This document shows positions 1 to 12,826 of a DNA stretch of 64,000 nucleotides, one piece after another. Origin of the DNA: Zingiber officinale (taxonomy: Eukaryota; Streptophyta; Magnoliopsida; Zingiberales; Zingiberaceae). A model generated the notes under the pieces. That model was given only the letters and a program-made list of their open reading frames with translations, was not told the DNA's origin and ran no database searches. Position 1 is the stretch's first letter. Every line of letters begins with the position of its first letter. The DNA is taken from assembly GCF_018446385.1 (NCBI RefSeq), contig NC_055996.1, positions 13,937,317 through 14,001,316 on the forward strand. Reading direction: 5' to 3'. The translations under genes were made by a program, and so were the position numbers.

Positions 1-3000
1 TCAAGTAGTTATTTTTCAACATTTAGCTACTGCATTATTTGATACTGGGGCGACCCAATTCTTTTATATCAGTACTCTTTGCCAAAGAATTTCATATGCC
101 TACAGAGAGCATGAACTCTAAGTTTTTAACGACCCTACCTTCTGGGGAAGTCATGGAGTCCAACTAGTGGCTTCGGGTTGTACCAGTCAGAATTTCAGAT
201 CGAGAGCTATATGTTGATCTAGTAGTCCTTGCGATGCAAGATTTCGATGTCATTCTAGGTATGGATTTCCTCAGCAAGTGCAGTGCTTCGGTGGACTGCC
301 ACCGAAGGAAAGTGATTTTTAGCCCAGAAGGTGAACCATCCTTTGAGTTCACGGGAGTGCCAAAGAGGAAGACCCAGAAATTCCTCTCTTCCCTCACAGC
401 TCACCAGATGTTAGCAAAAGGGTGTACTGGTTTTCTTGCATACATTGTGAATGCAGAAGAACAAGAAAGACCCAAGCAGGAAGATGTTCGGGTAGTCTGT
501 AAGTATCCAGAGGTATTCCCAGAAGAGCTACCTAGACTACCTCCCAACAGAGAAGTGGAGTTTAAAATTGAGTTGGTTCCTGGTACCGGTCCAATTTCAA
601 AAGCTCCGTACCGAATGTCTCCAGCAGAACTGAAAGAGATACAAGAACAACTCCAGGAGCTGCTTGACAAAGGCTTCATCCGTCCCAGTCATTCACCATG
701 GGGAGCTCCGGTGTTGTTCGTCAAGAAGAAAGATGGATCTATGCAGATGTGCATAGATTATAGAGCGCTGAACAAAGTAACAATTAAGAACAAGTACCCT
801 CTTCCCAGAATAGATGATCTATTTGATCAGTTAAAGGGGCAACAGTGTTCTCTAAGATAGATCTGTGCTCTGGGTACCATCAGTTGAATGTGAAAGAAAG
901 TGATATACCCAGAACAGCTTTCAGGACCAGATATGGACACTACGAGTTTGTAGTCATGCCTTTTGGAGTGACTAATGCACCTGCGGTCTTCATGGACTTA
1001 ATGAACAGAGTGTTCAGAGAATACCTTGACAAGTTTGTCATCGTGTTCATCAACGACATTCTGATCTATTCAAAGAACCCCAGAGGAGCATGACACGCAC
1101 TTGAGAATAGTACTGCAGACCCTTTAGCAAAAGCAGTTTTATGCTAAATTCTCGAAGTGCGAGTTCTGGTTGGAGCAGATGGCGTTTCTAGGTCACATCA
1201 TTTCTAAAGAAGGTATTCAGGTGGATCCGGCCAAAATAGAAGCGGTCAACAACTTGAGTAGACCCAAGAACGTCAGGGAGATCAGAAGCTTCCTTGGTTT
1301 AGCTAGGTATTACAGGAAATTCGTGGAGGACTTTTCCAGGATAGCCTCTCCACTAACATCCCTCACTAGGAAGAACAAGAAGTTTGAATGGTCAGACAAA
1401 TGTGAGCAAAGTGTCCAAGCATTGAAGAAGAGATTGACCAGTGCTCCTATTCTGACTGTTCCAGAGAGTGACAACAGTTTTGACATCTACAATGATGCTT
1501 CCAAGATGGACCTTGGAGTTGTTCTCATGCAAGAAGGGAAGGTTATAGCTTATGCTTCCAGACAACTCAAGGATTATGAGAAGAACTACCCCACTCATGA
1601 TCTTGAGCTGGCAGCTGTGATCTTTGCACTAAAACTCTGGCGATATTATTTGTATGGAGTCCAGTGCAGAATCTTCACTGACCATCAGAGTTTGAAGTAT
1701 TTCTTTACCCAGAAAGATTTAAACATGAGACAGCGCAGGTGGCTAGAGTTGGTTAAAGATTATGACTGTGAAATCCTCTACCACCCAGGTAAAGCTAACA
1801 AAGTGGCGGATGCACTAAGTCGAAAGTCCAGTGCAACTCTGATGTACTTGTCATCATTAGCACTGCCACTACAGAAGGAATTGTTAGATTTTGGAGTCAA
1901 AATTATTTATGGGCAACTCTCTGCATTGACCTTAGAGTCAACCTTGCTTGAGGATATACAGAGAAAGCAAAGTGAAGATCCAGATATCCAGAAAATCAAG
2001 CAAGGGATACAAAAAGAAGAAAATTCAGAGTTTCGAGTATCATACAGTGGAATCCTTTATCAGAGGAGTCATCTTTGTGTTCCCAATGATGAGGAATTGA
2101 GAAAGAAGATTCTAGAAGAAGCTCATAGTACACCGTACTCCATGCATCCTGGTTCCACCAAGATGTATCAAGATTTGAAGCAGAGATTCTGGTGGTCTGG
2201 ACTCAAGAGAGATGTAGCAAAATATGTCAGTACCTGCCTGACATGCCAGAGAGTCAAAGCAGAACACCAGAGACCAGGAGGAGTCCTACAGCCTCTCCCA
2301 ATACCAGAGTGGAAGTGGGAAGAAATATCCATGGACTTTATAACAGGTCTTCCAAGAACCACTAATGGATATGATGCGATATGGGTGATAGTGGACAGAT
2401 TGACCAAGTCTGCCCACTTTCTAGCCATCAAGGTGTCCCACTCTATAGAGCAGTTGGCACAGTTATATGTTAAGGAAGTGATCAGACTTTATGGAGTTCT
2501 GAAGTTGATTGTTTCTGATAGGGATGGGCGTTTCACCTCTCATTTTTGGGAGTGTGTTCAGAATGCACTAGGCACCAAACTCAAGTTTAGCACAGTCTTC
2601 CACCCCCAGACTGATGGGCGGACGGAACGAGTAAATCAAATTTTAGAAGACATGCTCAGGGCTTGTGCATTAAATTTTAAAGGCAGTTGGTGCAAGTATC
2701 TGTACTTAGCTGAATTCGCCTACAACAATAGCTACCAGGCCACTATCAAGATGGCACCTTATGAGGCACTGTATGGCCGAAAGTGTAGATCACCTATATG
2801 TTGGTTGGAGGCTGGAGAAAGAAAAGAGATGGAATCAGAATTGGGCAGGAAGACCGAGATGATAGAAGAAACCACACAGGCTATCCAGAAGATCAGACAG
2901 AGAATTGAGACAGCCCAGAGTAGACAGAAAAGTTATGCTGATGTACGCTGCATGCCACTTGAATTCCAAGTAGGGGATTCAGTCTTTCTCAAAGTTGCTC

Positions 3001-3057
3001 TGATGAAGGGAGTGATGAGATTTGGCAAGAAGGGCAAGTTAAGTCCCCGCTACGTAG
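1..3057 (+). mobile_element. Ty3-Gypsy element A (Tekay/Del-like chromovirus), left visible part: protease to integrase
   Basis: This is the pol region of a Ty3-Gypsy retrotransposon whose 5' LTR and gag lie off the left edge. In order there are an aspartic protease motif (DTGAT, near position 40), reverse transcriptase ([12 protein letters not shown], near 1035), RNase H ([12 protein letters not shown], near 1490) and integrase (the H...C-x2-C part in [13 protein letters not shown], the core from about 2330, and [14 protein letters not shown]). The sequence stops at 3057, where Sirevirus B is inserted, and resumes at 24533. The flanking 5-bp duplication CGTAG (3053-3057 and 24533-24537) proves the insertion. 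Homology to Del/Tekay chromoviruses is judged from protein motifs. The element is a fossil with about two or three breaks in the part seen. Confidence 0.93.
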
Positions 3058-4164
3058 TGTTGGATCGTGAAACGTCGATAGAGGGGGGGGGGGGGTGAAT
3101 ATCGATTCGAAAAAATAGCGTTAAAAAGAGTTAAGCGCAGCGGAATTTAAAAACAATAGACATAGTAATTTTTACTTCGTTCGGAGCCTGTGACGACTCC
3201 TACTCGAAGGCCCGTACTCCGTGAGTACTTTCGTTGGGCAATTCATTAGCAATTCGAAATAATGATTACAAAGATAGTACAAGAAATGCTAATGAAAATT
3301 AAAACAAAGCTATACCGACAGAAAGAAAACCACAAGGACAAGGGCGCGTTGTCGGAGCTTCGTTAGCGTCGTTAGAGCGCAGAGCAGCAGAGCAAGCATT
3401 CTAAGAGTTCTGAGATGATTCTGAAGCTCCACCCCTGGGGCTTCTTTTATATGCTGCTTTGAGCGTCTGGATCCCTTCCGGGCGCCCTGGTGCAACGTGG
3501 CAGGTCTAATCAGCAAACTCCATGTGGCGACGACTCGGTTTGGATAAAATTCACCTCCGGGCGCCCGGATCCCTTCCGGGCGCCTGGATCCCCTCTGGGC
3601 GCCCGGACCCCTTTTTTTTCAGGAAGTCCTTCTCCTGCAAGAAAAGGTTAGTCCGAGGCAAATATACCCTGCAACACAGATTGTTAGCACAGTTTTATAG
3701 ATACACAAATTGAGTATGAATCAGCAAAAGAATATGACTTAGATTCCGTCTTTCCGAGACCGGAATCTAGTCACGATCTCGACTTAGATATCCGAAATGG
3801 ATCTAAGCCAGATCGACGCCTAATGTTCCCTTCCCGGGAACGCGTCCTCGCAACTTACTGACCCTTACTTTCCCCCTTGATACTCCGTCGACCGTCGACT
3901 TCGTGATAATCCGATATCACTGACCTAGCTGGACTTCGTGCCTAAGCGTCCGGTCAGCCCGTCGACCCGCTTGGACTTCGTGCCAGCTATCCAGTCAACC
4001 CGTCGACCTAGCTGGGCTTCGTGCCAGACATCCGGTCAGGCCGTCGACCTGTCTGGACTTCTCCTGCACACTCGATCAGAGTGTTAGACAACAACAAACT
4101 AACTTAACATGATTTGTCATTCATCAAAACCTGGGTTAAATCGTTAGTGCTAACCACACCAACA
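3058..4164 (-). repeat. Left LTR (3' LTR in element sense) of Sirevirus B
   Basis: 1107 bp, from TGTTGGATCG to CACACCAACA. A G-run box (GAGGGGGG..TGAATA) lies about 30 bases from the outer end. Three GGGCGCCC-centred palindromes lie at 3555-3610. Three full stem-loop units of about 40 bp, with a GGTC...GACC core, lie at 3941-4056. The sister LTR has five stem-loop units and fewer GC palindromes, so unit number changed after insertion. Confidence 0.92.
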
Positions 4165-5603
4165 ATCTCCCCCTTTTTGATGGAATGACAACCTGGTTAA
4201 GTTAGTGAAAACATATACAAGAAAAGAACAAGTAACAACATGCATTTATGTGGATTTTTAAGTCAGTTTGTATTTTCAGTTTGGTTTAGCTAACTTAACC
4301 ACCTAATCCTCCCCCTTTGCCATTCATCAAAAGAACTAATGTCAAGTAAGTATAAATACATACATCAGACAAAGTAGAAAACAATGTCAAGTTAACCTAG
4401 GGGAGTTTAAACTTTTGAAAACTTGTTTAAAGTATTATCTTTTAGCTTTTAGAAAAATAGCTAAGTTTAGATAGTCTAATTTTCAAACATAAGTGTATAA
4501 GTTCTAAATTTCAAGATCAAGTTTTAACTTTTCAAAACAGGTTTGAACTTTGAAACGCTTTTCAAATATAAGTTTTCAAAATCAAAATTCCAAAACTAAG
4601 TTTGAAAAATCTATTTTTCAAAACTGATTGAAATTTATTTTTCAATACTAAGTTTGTAAAAGATTCAATTTTCAAAATTAAGGAAAATGATTTTGAGAAG
4701 TTTAGTTTGTGAACTTAAGTTTTGCAAACATCACTTTCAAAAAGGTAATTTTCAACACTAAGTTTTTGCAAATCAAATTATCAAAATTAAGTTTAACCTA
4801 ATTTTTCAGAACTAGATTCAGGATAATTTTCAAAGGGACATTAAAGTTAAATTGAAAAATGATTTTGAACTGTACTTTTAGTTTTCAAAGGAGTTTTGTA
4901 AAACTAATTTTGGTAAAGTAAGATTCCATTTTAACATAATTTTTAAAACGAAGGAGTTTTCATAATAATTTTGTAAAATTCTTTTTCCAAAATCAAATTT
5001 TGAAAGTTTAAAAGTACGAGTTTCAAAACCATGGTTTAAAATACTTGAAAATATCAGTTTTCAAAGACTAAGTAAAAATTTCACAATTTTAAACAAGTTG
5101 ATTTTAAAGATTGATTTTTAAACTTTGATTTTCAAAACTAAGTTTAAAATTCAATTTGAAAAATTGAATTAGTTTTATTTCTCCCCCTGAACCTGACATG
5201 AATTCAAATGTCTAACCAGGTAGTTACTGACTGACTATCAAAAGATAGCAGCTTTCACTTGGTTAGTCAAGTTAAGGTCAACCTTAACTTGATTAATGTA
5301 TATTTTGTATTTAACGCCCAGACTTATATCGATGCACTGAAATAAGCATCTTAAGTCTTAGGCAAGTGGCCTATACATCTCACCCCTTTCTATGTTCGTC
5401 AAACACAAGCAAAGTAAGCCTAGGGTTTTGGTGAGATGCTCAAAAAATAGTCCTATGGGTACATGCTTTCTAAGGATTTTGAACTAGGCTAAGGCTAAAA
5501 ATATTTTTAAAAATCTAAAAATAGGAAAGTTTTGAAAATGATACATGTTTAACCTATAATTTGAGAACAATCAGTTTGAAAATATTTTTGAAATTCGAAA
5601 CTC
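4165..5603 (-). other. AT-rich 3' spacer of Sirevirus B with several polypurine tracts
   Basis: There is no coding signal here. On the minus strand three purine-rich tracts are visible: next to the LTR (4165-4182), at about 4307-4320 and at about 5177-5190. Between them (4400-5170) is a long, degenerate run of short TTTTCAAAA/AAGTTT-like words. Multiple polypurine tracts between RNase H and the 3' LTR are known in Sireviruses. Confidence 0.75.
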
Positions 5604-8569
5604 CTAGTCTATTAGGCACATTCCTAGTTTTCTACGTAAATTACTAAATTCACTTTCAGGGAGTGGTTTAGTAAATATGTCAGCTAAGTTTGACTTGGAC
5701 TCAATGTATTTGAGCTCAATGTCACCCTTAGTAACATGATCCCTGATAAAGTGGTGCCTGATTTCAATGTGTTTGGTTCTTGAATGATGCACTGGATTTT
5801 TTGTTAAATTGATTGAGCTAATATTGTCAATTAAAACTTTTACATTTGTGATTTTTAAGTTGAAATCTTTTAAGGTGTGCATCATCCATAATAATTGGGC
5901 TACACATTCTCCTATAGCTATGTATTCTGACTCAGTTGTAGATAGTGCAATACAGTGTTGCTTTCTACTAAACCAGCTGACAAGTGATGGGCCTAGTAGT
6001 TGGCATCCACCACTTGTGCTTTTGCAGTCTAATTTGCATCCAGCATAATCTGAGTCAGAATATCCTATTAATTCAAAGTTATTGGTCCTAGGATACAAAA
6101 TTCCTACATTTGTTGTTCCCTTAAGATATCTAAAAATTCTTTTGACTTGAGTCAAATGGGATTCTTTAGCATAGGTTTGGTATCTGGCACACATACTAAC
6201 TGCAAATAAGATATCAGGTCGGCTTGTAGTTAAGTAAAGTAGACTACCTATTGCACTTCTATAATACTTTAGATCTACTGGTTTTCCATTTAGGTCATTG
6301 TCTAAGATTGTGTTTACTGCCATAGGTGTTTTTATTTCTTTTGTATTTTCCATTCCGAATTTTTTAAGTAATTCTTTAGTGTATTTATGTTGATAAATGT
6401 AATTTTCTTCATTTGTTTGTTTAATTTGTAAACCTAGAAAATAGGTCAATTTTCCTACTAAGCTCATTTCAAATTCTTGTTCCATTAGGTTGATAAATTC
6501 TTCTAAAAAGTCTGAGTTAGTTGAACCAAATATTATATCATCTACATATATTTGTGCTATAAATATGTCGTTATTTAGTAATTTAACAAACAAAGTTGGG
6601 TCAATTTGACCTTGGTTGAATCCTTTGGATGTTAAGTAAGATGTTAGCCTTTCATACCATGCCCTGGGTGCTTGTTTAAGTCCATATAATGCTTTCTTTA
6701 ACTTAAAGACATAATCAGGGTGTTCTAGATCTTCAAACCCAGGAGGCTGACCTACATAAACTTCTTCTTTTATCAGTCCATTGAGAAAAGCTGACTTAAC
6801 ATCCATTTGATATAGTTTGAATCCCTTATGGGCTGCATAACTTAGTAACATTCTAATGGATTCTAATCTGGCTACTGGGGCATAGGTTTCATCGTAGTCA
6901 AGTCCTTCAACTTGACTGAACCCTTTGGCAACTAGCCTAGCCTTATTCCTAGTAATTTCCCCAGTTTCACTTAATTTGTTTCTGAATACCCATTTTGTTT
7001 CTATTATTTTCTTATCTTTAGGTGGTGGTACTAGATCCCAAACTTCATTACGCTCAAATTGAGCTAGTTCCTCTTGCATAGTGATGATCCAATCTGGATC
7101 AAGTAGGGTTCAATTTTTGAAATCAGGGAAATTTGACTTGGGTTCCTAAAGGATGATCTGGTCTGAAACGTTAGGTCTGGATCACCAATTATTTGATCAG
7201 TTGGATGGTTAGGGTTGATTCTTATAGTTCTAGGTGGTTGATTTACTTGAGTGTGTTCATCTTTTTCATGATCTAGGGATTGATTGGTTTCTTCAGGATT
7301 ATTATTTTCAATAGGTTGAAGTTGAGTTTATCCTTGGGTTTCTTCAAATTTTACATTTGTGGTTTCCTCGATTTTTAACGTAATTTTATTATATATTCTG
7401 TAACCCCTACTGTTTAGAGAATATCCTACAAAAATTCCATTTTCTACTTTAGATGTAAATTTTCCTAAGTGTTCTCTAGTATTTAAGATGTAGGCTGGAC
7501 ACCCAAATACTTTAAAATATTTTATGTTGGGTTGTTTGTTATAAAATATTTCAAAGAAGGTTTTATTATGTCTTTTATTTAATGTTGTTCTATTTTGCAC
7601 ATAGCAGGCTGTTCTAACAGCTTCTGCCCAAAAATATTTAGGTAAGTTATATTCATTTAACATAGTTCTAGAGGCTTCCAGTAAAGTTCTATTTTTTCTT
7701 TCTACAATTTCATTTTGTTGGGGGGTTTTAGGACACGAAAATTCGTGATGGTAGCCATTCTCAAGGCAGAACTTGTTAAAATTATGATTTTTAAATTCTC
7801 CCCCGTTGTCACTCCTAATTCTTTTAATTTTAAGATCTTTTTCGTTTTCAATTTGTTTGAAAAAGTTTGTAAAGATTTCAAAAGTTTCATCTTTATGTTT
7901 TAAGAATTTTACCCAAGTAAACCTAGAATAATCATCTATTATTACTAAACAGTATAAGTTTCCATTTATGGATTTGACTCCATGGGAGTAAAAAAGGTCT
8001 AAATATAGAAGTTCTAATATTGAGTCGATTTGTGGCTGATTGGTTGGTTTGTGAGTGGATTTTGTTTGTTTACCTTGTTGACAAGCATTACATATGGTTG
8101 AATCTAGGTTAGGTAATTTTGGTAAGCCTCTCACTAGTCCATTTAATTTGCTTATATTTCTAAAGTTGGTGTGAGATATTCTCCTATGCCATAACCAAGT
8201 TTCTTCTTTTTGTGTTAAATAACACTTAATTGAAGAGGTGGTTAAGTTGATAACATAGATGTTGTCTTTTCTAAAACCTTTTAGGCTTATAGTAGGATTG
8301 TCTAGACGTTTGATTAAACACTCTGTGGATAGAAATTTAACCTTATACCTAGTATCACACAATTGACTTATACTCAGGAGATTGTATTTAAAATTCTCGA
8401 CAAGTAGAACATTTGTAATTATGAAATCTATTTTTAATTCAATATTACCTATCCCAATTACCTTGAGTTTGTCGTTGTTTCCAAAGGCAACTGTTCCTAA
8501 GCTTTTGTAAGTGAGTTGAGTGAACTTTGTGTGATCTCCAGTCATGTGTTTGGAGCAACCATTGTCCAA
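5604..8569 (-). mobile_element. pol region of Sirevirus B: protease end, integrase, RT, RNase H
   Basis: Read on the minus strand. It opens with a Copia protease-type motif (DNGCSKHMTG, near 8565). The integrase follows, with a zinc-binding H..H..C-x2-C (WHRRISH, CNACQQGK) and catalytic core (DDYSRFTWV, RSDNGGEF, PQQNEIVERKNR). Reverse transcriptase has [17 protein letters not shown] and LKQAPRAW. RNase H has YSDSDYAGC and STTESEYIA. The RT/RNase H segment ends in the family-typical DIFTKPLP. This is a fossil element part, mostly open with very few breaks. Confidence 0.9.
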
Positions 8570-8636
8570 AATCCACTTGGTTTCCTACAATGAGTAGAAA
8601 TTAAGGTTAGTCTCTTAAGATTATAAATTTAAAGTT

Positions 8637-9290
8637 AATTTTTTTTTAAAATAATTTTTAAAGTTAATTTAATTTTTAAAATAATTTTTAAAGTTAATTT
8701 AATTTTAAAATAATTTTTAAAGTTAATTTAATTTTAAAATAATATTTAAAGTTAAAATAATTTTTAAAGTTAATTCAATTTTTAAAATAATTTTTAAAGT
8801 TAATTTAATTTTAAAATAATTTTTAATGTTAATTTAATTTTAAAATAATTTTTAAAGTTAATCTAATTTTAAAATAATTTTTAAAGTTAAAATAATTTAA
8901 AATAATTTTTAAAGTTAAAATAATTTTTTTTAAAAAAATAATTTTTAAAGTTAAAATAATTTTTAAAATAATTTTTAAAGTTAATTTAATTTTAAAATAA
9001 TTTTTAAAGTTAATTAAATTTAAAATAATTTTTAAAGTTAAAATAATTTTTAAAGTTAATTCAATTTTTAAAATAATTTTTAAAGTTAATTTAATTTTTA
9101 AAATAATTTTTAAAATAATTTAATTTTTAAAGTTAAAATAATTTTTAAAGTTAAAATAATTTTTAAAATAATTTAATTTTTAAAATAATTTTTAAAGTTA
9201 AAATAATTTTTTTTTAAATAATTTTTAAAGTTAAAATATTTTTAAAATATTTTTTAAAGTTAATTTAATTTTTATTAATTTTAACTTAAT
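8637..9290. repeat. AT-only tandem repeat inside Sirevirus B
   Basis: More than twenty imperfect copies of a 20-30 bp unit of the type AAAATAATTTTTAAAGTTAA lie head to tail between the gag and integrase regions. G occurs almost only in the AAAGTTAA word. Each unit contains short self-complementary AT blocks. It fades at 9290-9380 into TTAATTT-rich sequence. Confidence 0.85.
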
Positions 9291-10424
9291 TTGAAGTTTG
9301 AAATTTAATTTTAATTTGAAATTCGAAATTTAATTTTAATTAATTTTAATTTAATTTGAAAATTAATTAATTTAATCCTTAATCATCTCACCCGATCTAG
9401 ATTATCAATCAGGGTATCATATAATTTTGTGAGATGAATTAGATTTAATTATAGAGTTTGGTTTAACTTGTGTTAGATTCAGGTTTAGCTTTGGTCTCAA
9501 CAAATGGGCATTTTTCGGATAAACTTCTAAGCTTGGTGAGTCACTTGGACGTCATTAGAAGTAACCAACCTTTCGAGGTTTTCCGAATAGTCCTATCCAC
9601 GGAGCTTAGTACTAGACCTTGGTCTAACTAGTTAGGTTCTGTTTAAGGGTAGCTTCGGTCAGTTCCACTTGGCCAAATGCACCAGATCAAAGCCATATCT
9701 TTCTAGACATGCGATGCCCAAGCTTCCCTAACGTACTATCATCCAAAAACTTCACCCGTACCGTGATTCAAGGTAAACTGGGTCCCTTTTTAACTGATCC
9801 TAATTACCCTGCCGGGTAAGTTAGTTTTGGAGGTGCCAGCTATTCTGGAGCCTCCCCTTGAATTATTTGCCCTTTATTTAAATTTTCGTTTTAGGTTTGT
9901 GTCTATTTCTTTTATAGTTATAATTAACTTGGTAATAATTTATATTTTGTTGAGTAAAATGTTTAAATTTTAAATTTTTTGATTTAGGTTTATATTTTGG
10001 TTTTTGATTTGATTTATTCGAGTTTATATAATATATTTTTTCTTTGGGTATATAATATTGATTAAGTCCTACTTGCGTGGTCAAATACGCTTTCGAAACC
10101 CAAGCTTGATTAGTTGATTTGTATTGAGTTATTAATGATTTAAAAGTTTTATTTGAGTTCGTCTTGTATCCGAGTCCGGTTTTATTATAGTACGCCTTTT
10201 GATTATTCAGGATTAAGTCTAGATTTTTTGATCTTGTAGTGAATTTTTCTAGCATTTCTTTTAACTTATTAATTTCTTATTTTAATGATGAATTCTCCTC
10301 AAGTGTTAGATCTTGAGTTGAATTTGAATTTTTGATTTGTTCCTTGAGGTCTTGATTTTCCTCAAGGAGTGATTTGTTTTGATTTTCTATTTTAACTAAT
10401 TTACTATTTAAGCAGGAAATAATT
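9291..10424 (-). other. Region between gag and protease of Sirevirus B
   Basis: AT-rich internal sequence. A lysine/asparagine/tyrosine-rich stretch at 9878-10255 on the minus strand resembles the poorly conserved segment between gag and protease in Sireviruses. Around 9380-9870 a less AT-rich part carries no recognisable domain. No host gene is seen. Confidence 0.55.
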
Positions 10425-11570
10425 TTAAAAAAAATTATTTAAATTAAAATATACCTTATCCGGGCCTTCGGAAACGACTACGGACTCGTGGCTCGATTCG
10501 AGTTCGGACCCGTCTTCCGACTCATCTCCCGATTTGTCTTCTGTTTCAGCTTCGTGGGCCATCAGCGCGAGGTGGCTCTGGTGTTTCTGCTCTTCTACCT
10601 CCGATTCGTCCGAGGAGTCATCCCATGTTGCTTTGAGGGCCTTCTTTTTGGTCGGCTTCGGTTTGTCGAACTTCAGTCTTGGGCATTCGCTCTTGTAGTG
10701 CCCCTTTTTATTGCATCCGAAGCAAGTCACGTTCTTTTGTTCTGCGGGAGAACTAATCTTTTGAAGGTCCTTCTTGCTGAAGCTCCTTTTTCTCCTGGTG
10801 AACATTTTTCTTACCAAGTTCACCAGGTATTCTTCGTCTTCGGAATCTTGATCGGAATCTTCTTCAGATTCAGACTTGCTCTTCTTTTCTTTGGATGCGC
10901 CAGCAAATAAAGCAACACCTTTCTCGGCTCCAGCATTAGTTTGTTCATGCAGTTCTAATTCACAAAAAAACTCGTCAAACTTTAATTTAGATAAATTTTT
11001 TGAAATTTTGTAGGCATCTACGATCGATGCCCACAAACTATTACGTGGAAAAGCATTTAGTGCGTACCTGATTAAATCTCTGTTTTCCATCTGGTGACCT
11101 ATCGTGTGGAGTCCGTTGAGGATGTCCTTGATCCTCGCGTGCAGTTGACTTGTCGTTTCCCCTTTCTGCATTTTTATATTAAATATTTTATTTAAAAGTA
11201 AATCTCTTTTTGTTACCTTTGCGTCGCTCGTTCCTTCGTGCAGCTCGATCAATTTATCCCATAATTCTTTAGCATTCTGATGCGGTCCGACCCGGTTTAG
11301 CTCTTCTCGTGTTAGGCCGCAGTGTAGCGTATTGATTGCTTTGTTTTCCGTCGACGCCTTTTTCCTCATGTCCGGAGTCCACTGTTCCGTGTCTAGTGGA
11401 TTTCCAGAGTTGTCGGTTGGAGCTCGGTAGGCTTTTATAACGCTGAACCATTGATCATAATCCGTCTTTAGGTACACCTCCATTCTTTTCTTCCAGTACG
11501 AGAAGTCATCCCCGTTGAATAGGGGAGGACGTACTGTGCTGAAGCCTTCTAGTTGAGACATCCTGCACAC
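10425..11570 (-). mobile_element. gag region of Sirevirus B
   Basis: A Copia-type capsid region begins at its N-terminus with LEGFSTVRPPLFNGDDFSYW and continues with the UBN2-like core (KELWDKLIELHEGTSDAK, LLLNKIFNIKMQKGE). After acidic/serine-rich sequence comes a CCHC zinc knuckle (CFGCNKKGHYKSEC) and another acidic tail. Such long gags with a knuckle and acidic C-terminus are usual in Sireviruses. The region lies 250 bp inside the 5' LTR and PBS. It is a fossil element part that looks whole over this stretch. Confidence 0.9.
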
Positions 11571-11807
11571 AAGTAAACAACGAAAAAAAAAATCCCAAGA
11601 CTTGGTCTTGGATTAGTAGTGCGGGAAAAAATAATAGATGTATCTAAATTGGTGTTGCACCAATTTAGATTTAATTGCAAAAAAAAATTCAAAAACAGGT
11701 AATAATACCAGATTGGAATTAAGCGTTAAAAAAAAACAAAACAAAAATAAAGGTTAATTTTTCACCCCCTGTCTGATTGGTGGTTGCACCAAATCAGAGC
11801 GGTACCT

Positions 11808-11819
11808 GCTCTGATACCA
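11808..11819 (-). other. Primer binding site of Sirevirus B (initiator tRNA-Met)
   Basis: On the minus strand this reads TGGTATCAGAGC, complementary to the 3' end of plant initiator tRNA-Met. It lies two bases inside the 5' LTR. This fixes the element orientation. Confidence 0.9.
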
Positions 11820-11821
11820 CA

Positions 11822-12826
11822 TGTTGGATCGTGAAACGTCGATAGAGGGGGGGTGAATATCGATTCGAAAAAACAGCGTTAAAAAGAGTTAAGCGCAGCG
11901 GAATTTAAAAACAATAGACACAGTAATTTTTACTTCGTTCGGAGCCTGTGATGACTCCTACTCGAATGCCCGTACTCCGTGAGTACTTTCGTTGGGTAAT
12001 TCACTAGCAATTCGAAATAATGATTACAAAGACAGTACAAGAAATGCTAATGAAAATTAAAACAAAGCTATACCGACAGAAAGAAAACCACAAGGACAAG
12101 GGCGCGTTGTCGGAGCTTCGTTAGCGTCGTTGGAGCGCAGAGCAGCAGAGCAAGCAGTCTAAGAGTTATGTGATGATTCTAAAGCTCCACCCCTGGGGCT
12201 TCTTTTATATGCTGCTCCGGGCGCCTGGATCCCTTCCGGGCGCCCTGGTGCGACGTGGCAGGTCTAATCAGCAAACTCCATGTGGCGACGACTCGGTTTG
12301 GATAAAATTCACCTCCGGGCGCCCGGACCCCTCTTCTCCAGAAAGTCCTTCTCCTGCAAGAAAAGGTTAGTCCGAGGTAAATATACTCTGCAACACAGAT
12401 TGTTAGCACAGTTTTATAGATAGGCAAATTGAGTATGAATCAGCAAAAAGAGTATGACTTAGATTCCGTCTTTCCGAGACCGGAATCTAGTCACGATCTC
12501 GACTTAGATATCCGAAATGGATCTAAGCCGGATCGACGCCTAATGTTCCCTTCCCGAGAACGCGTCCTCTCGGTCACTCCCCTCCATTGACTTACCTTAC
12601 TTATCTGTCAGACGTCCGGTCAGCCCGTCGACCCGTCTGGACTTCGTGCCAACTATCCGGTCAGCCCGTCGACCTAGCTGGACTTCGTGCCTAAGCGTCT
12701 GGTCAGCCTGTCGACCCGCTTGGACTTCGTGCCAGCTATCCGGTCAGCCCGTCGACCTAGCTGGGCTTCGTGCCAGACATCCGGTCAGCCCGTCAACCTG
12801 TCTGGACTTCTCCTGCACACTCGATC
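11822..12826 (-). repeat. Right LTR (5' LTR in element sense) of Sirevirus B, first part
   Basis: It matches 3058-4164 at about 97% by eye outside the arrays. It carries GC palindromes at 12215-12248 and 12313-12332 and five stem-loop units at 12606-12806. The arms pair as CAGACG/CGTCTG, CAACTA/TAGCTG, AAGCG/CGCTT, CCAGCTA/TAGCTGG and CCAGACA/TGTCTGG. The LTR is cut at 12826 by Gypsy D and finishes at 24441-24532. Confidence 0.92.

Noticed and set aside
3941-12806. Regularly spaced repeats resembling a CRISPR array
   Set aside because: The repeats lie in plant retrotransposon LTRs, the units are imperfect and the parts between them are not unique spacers.
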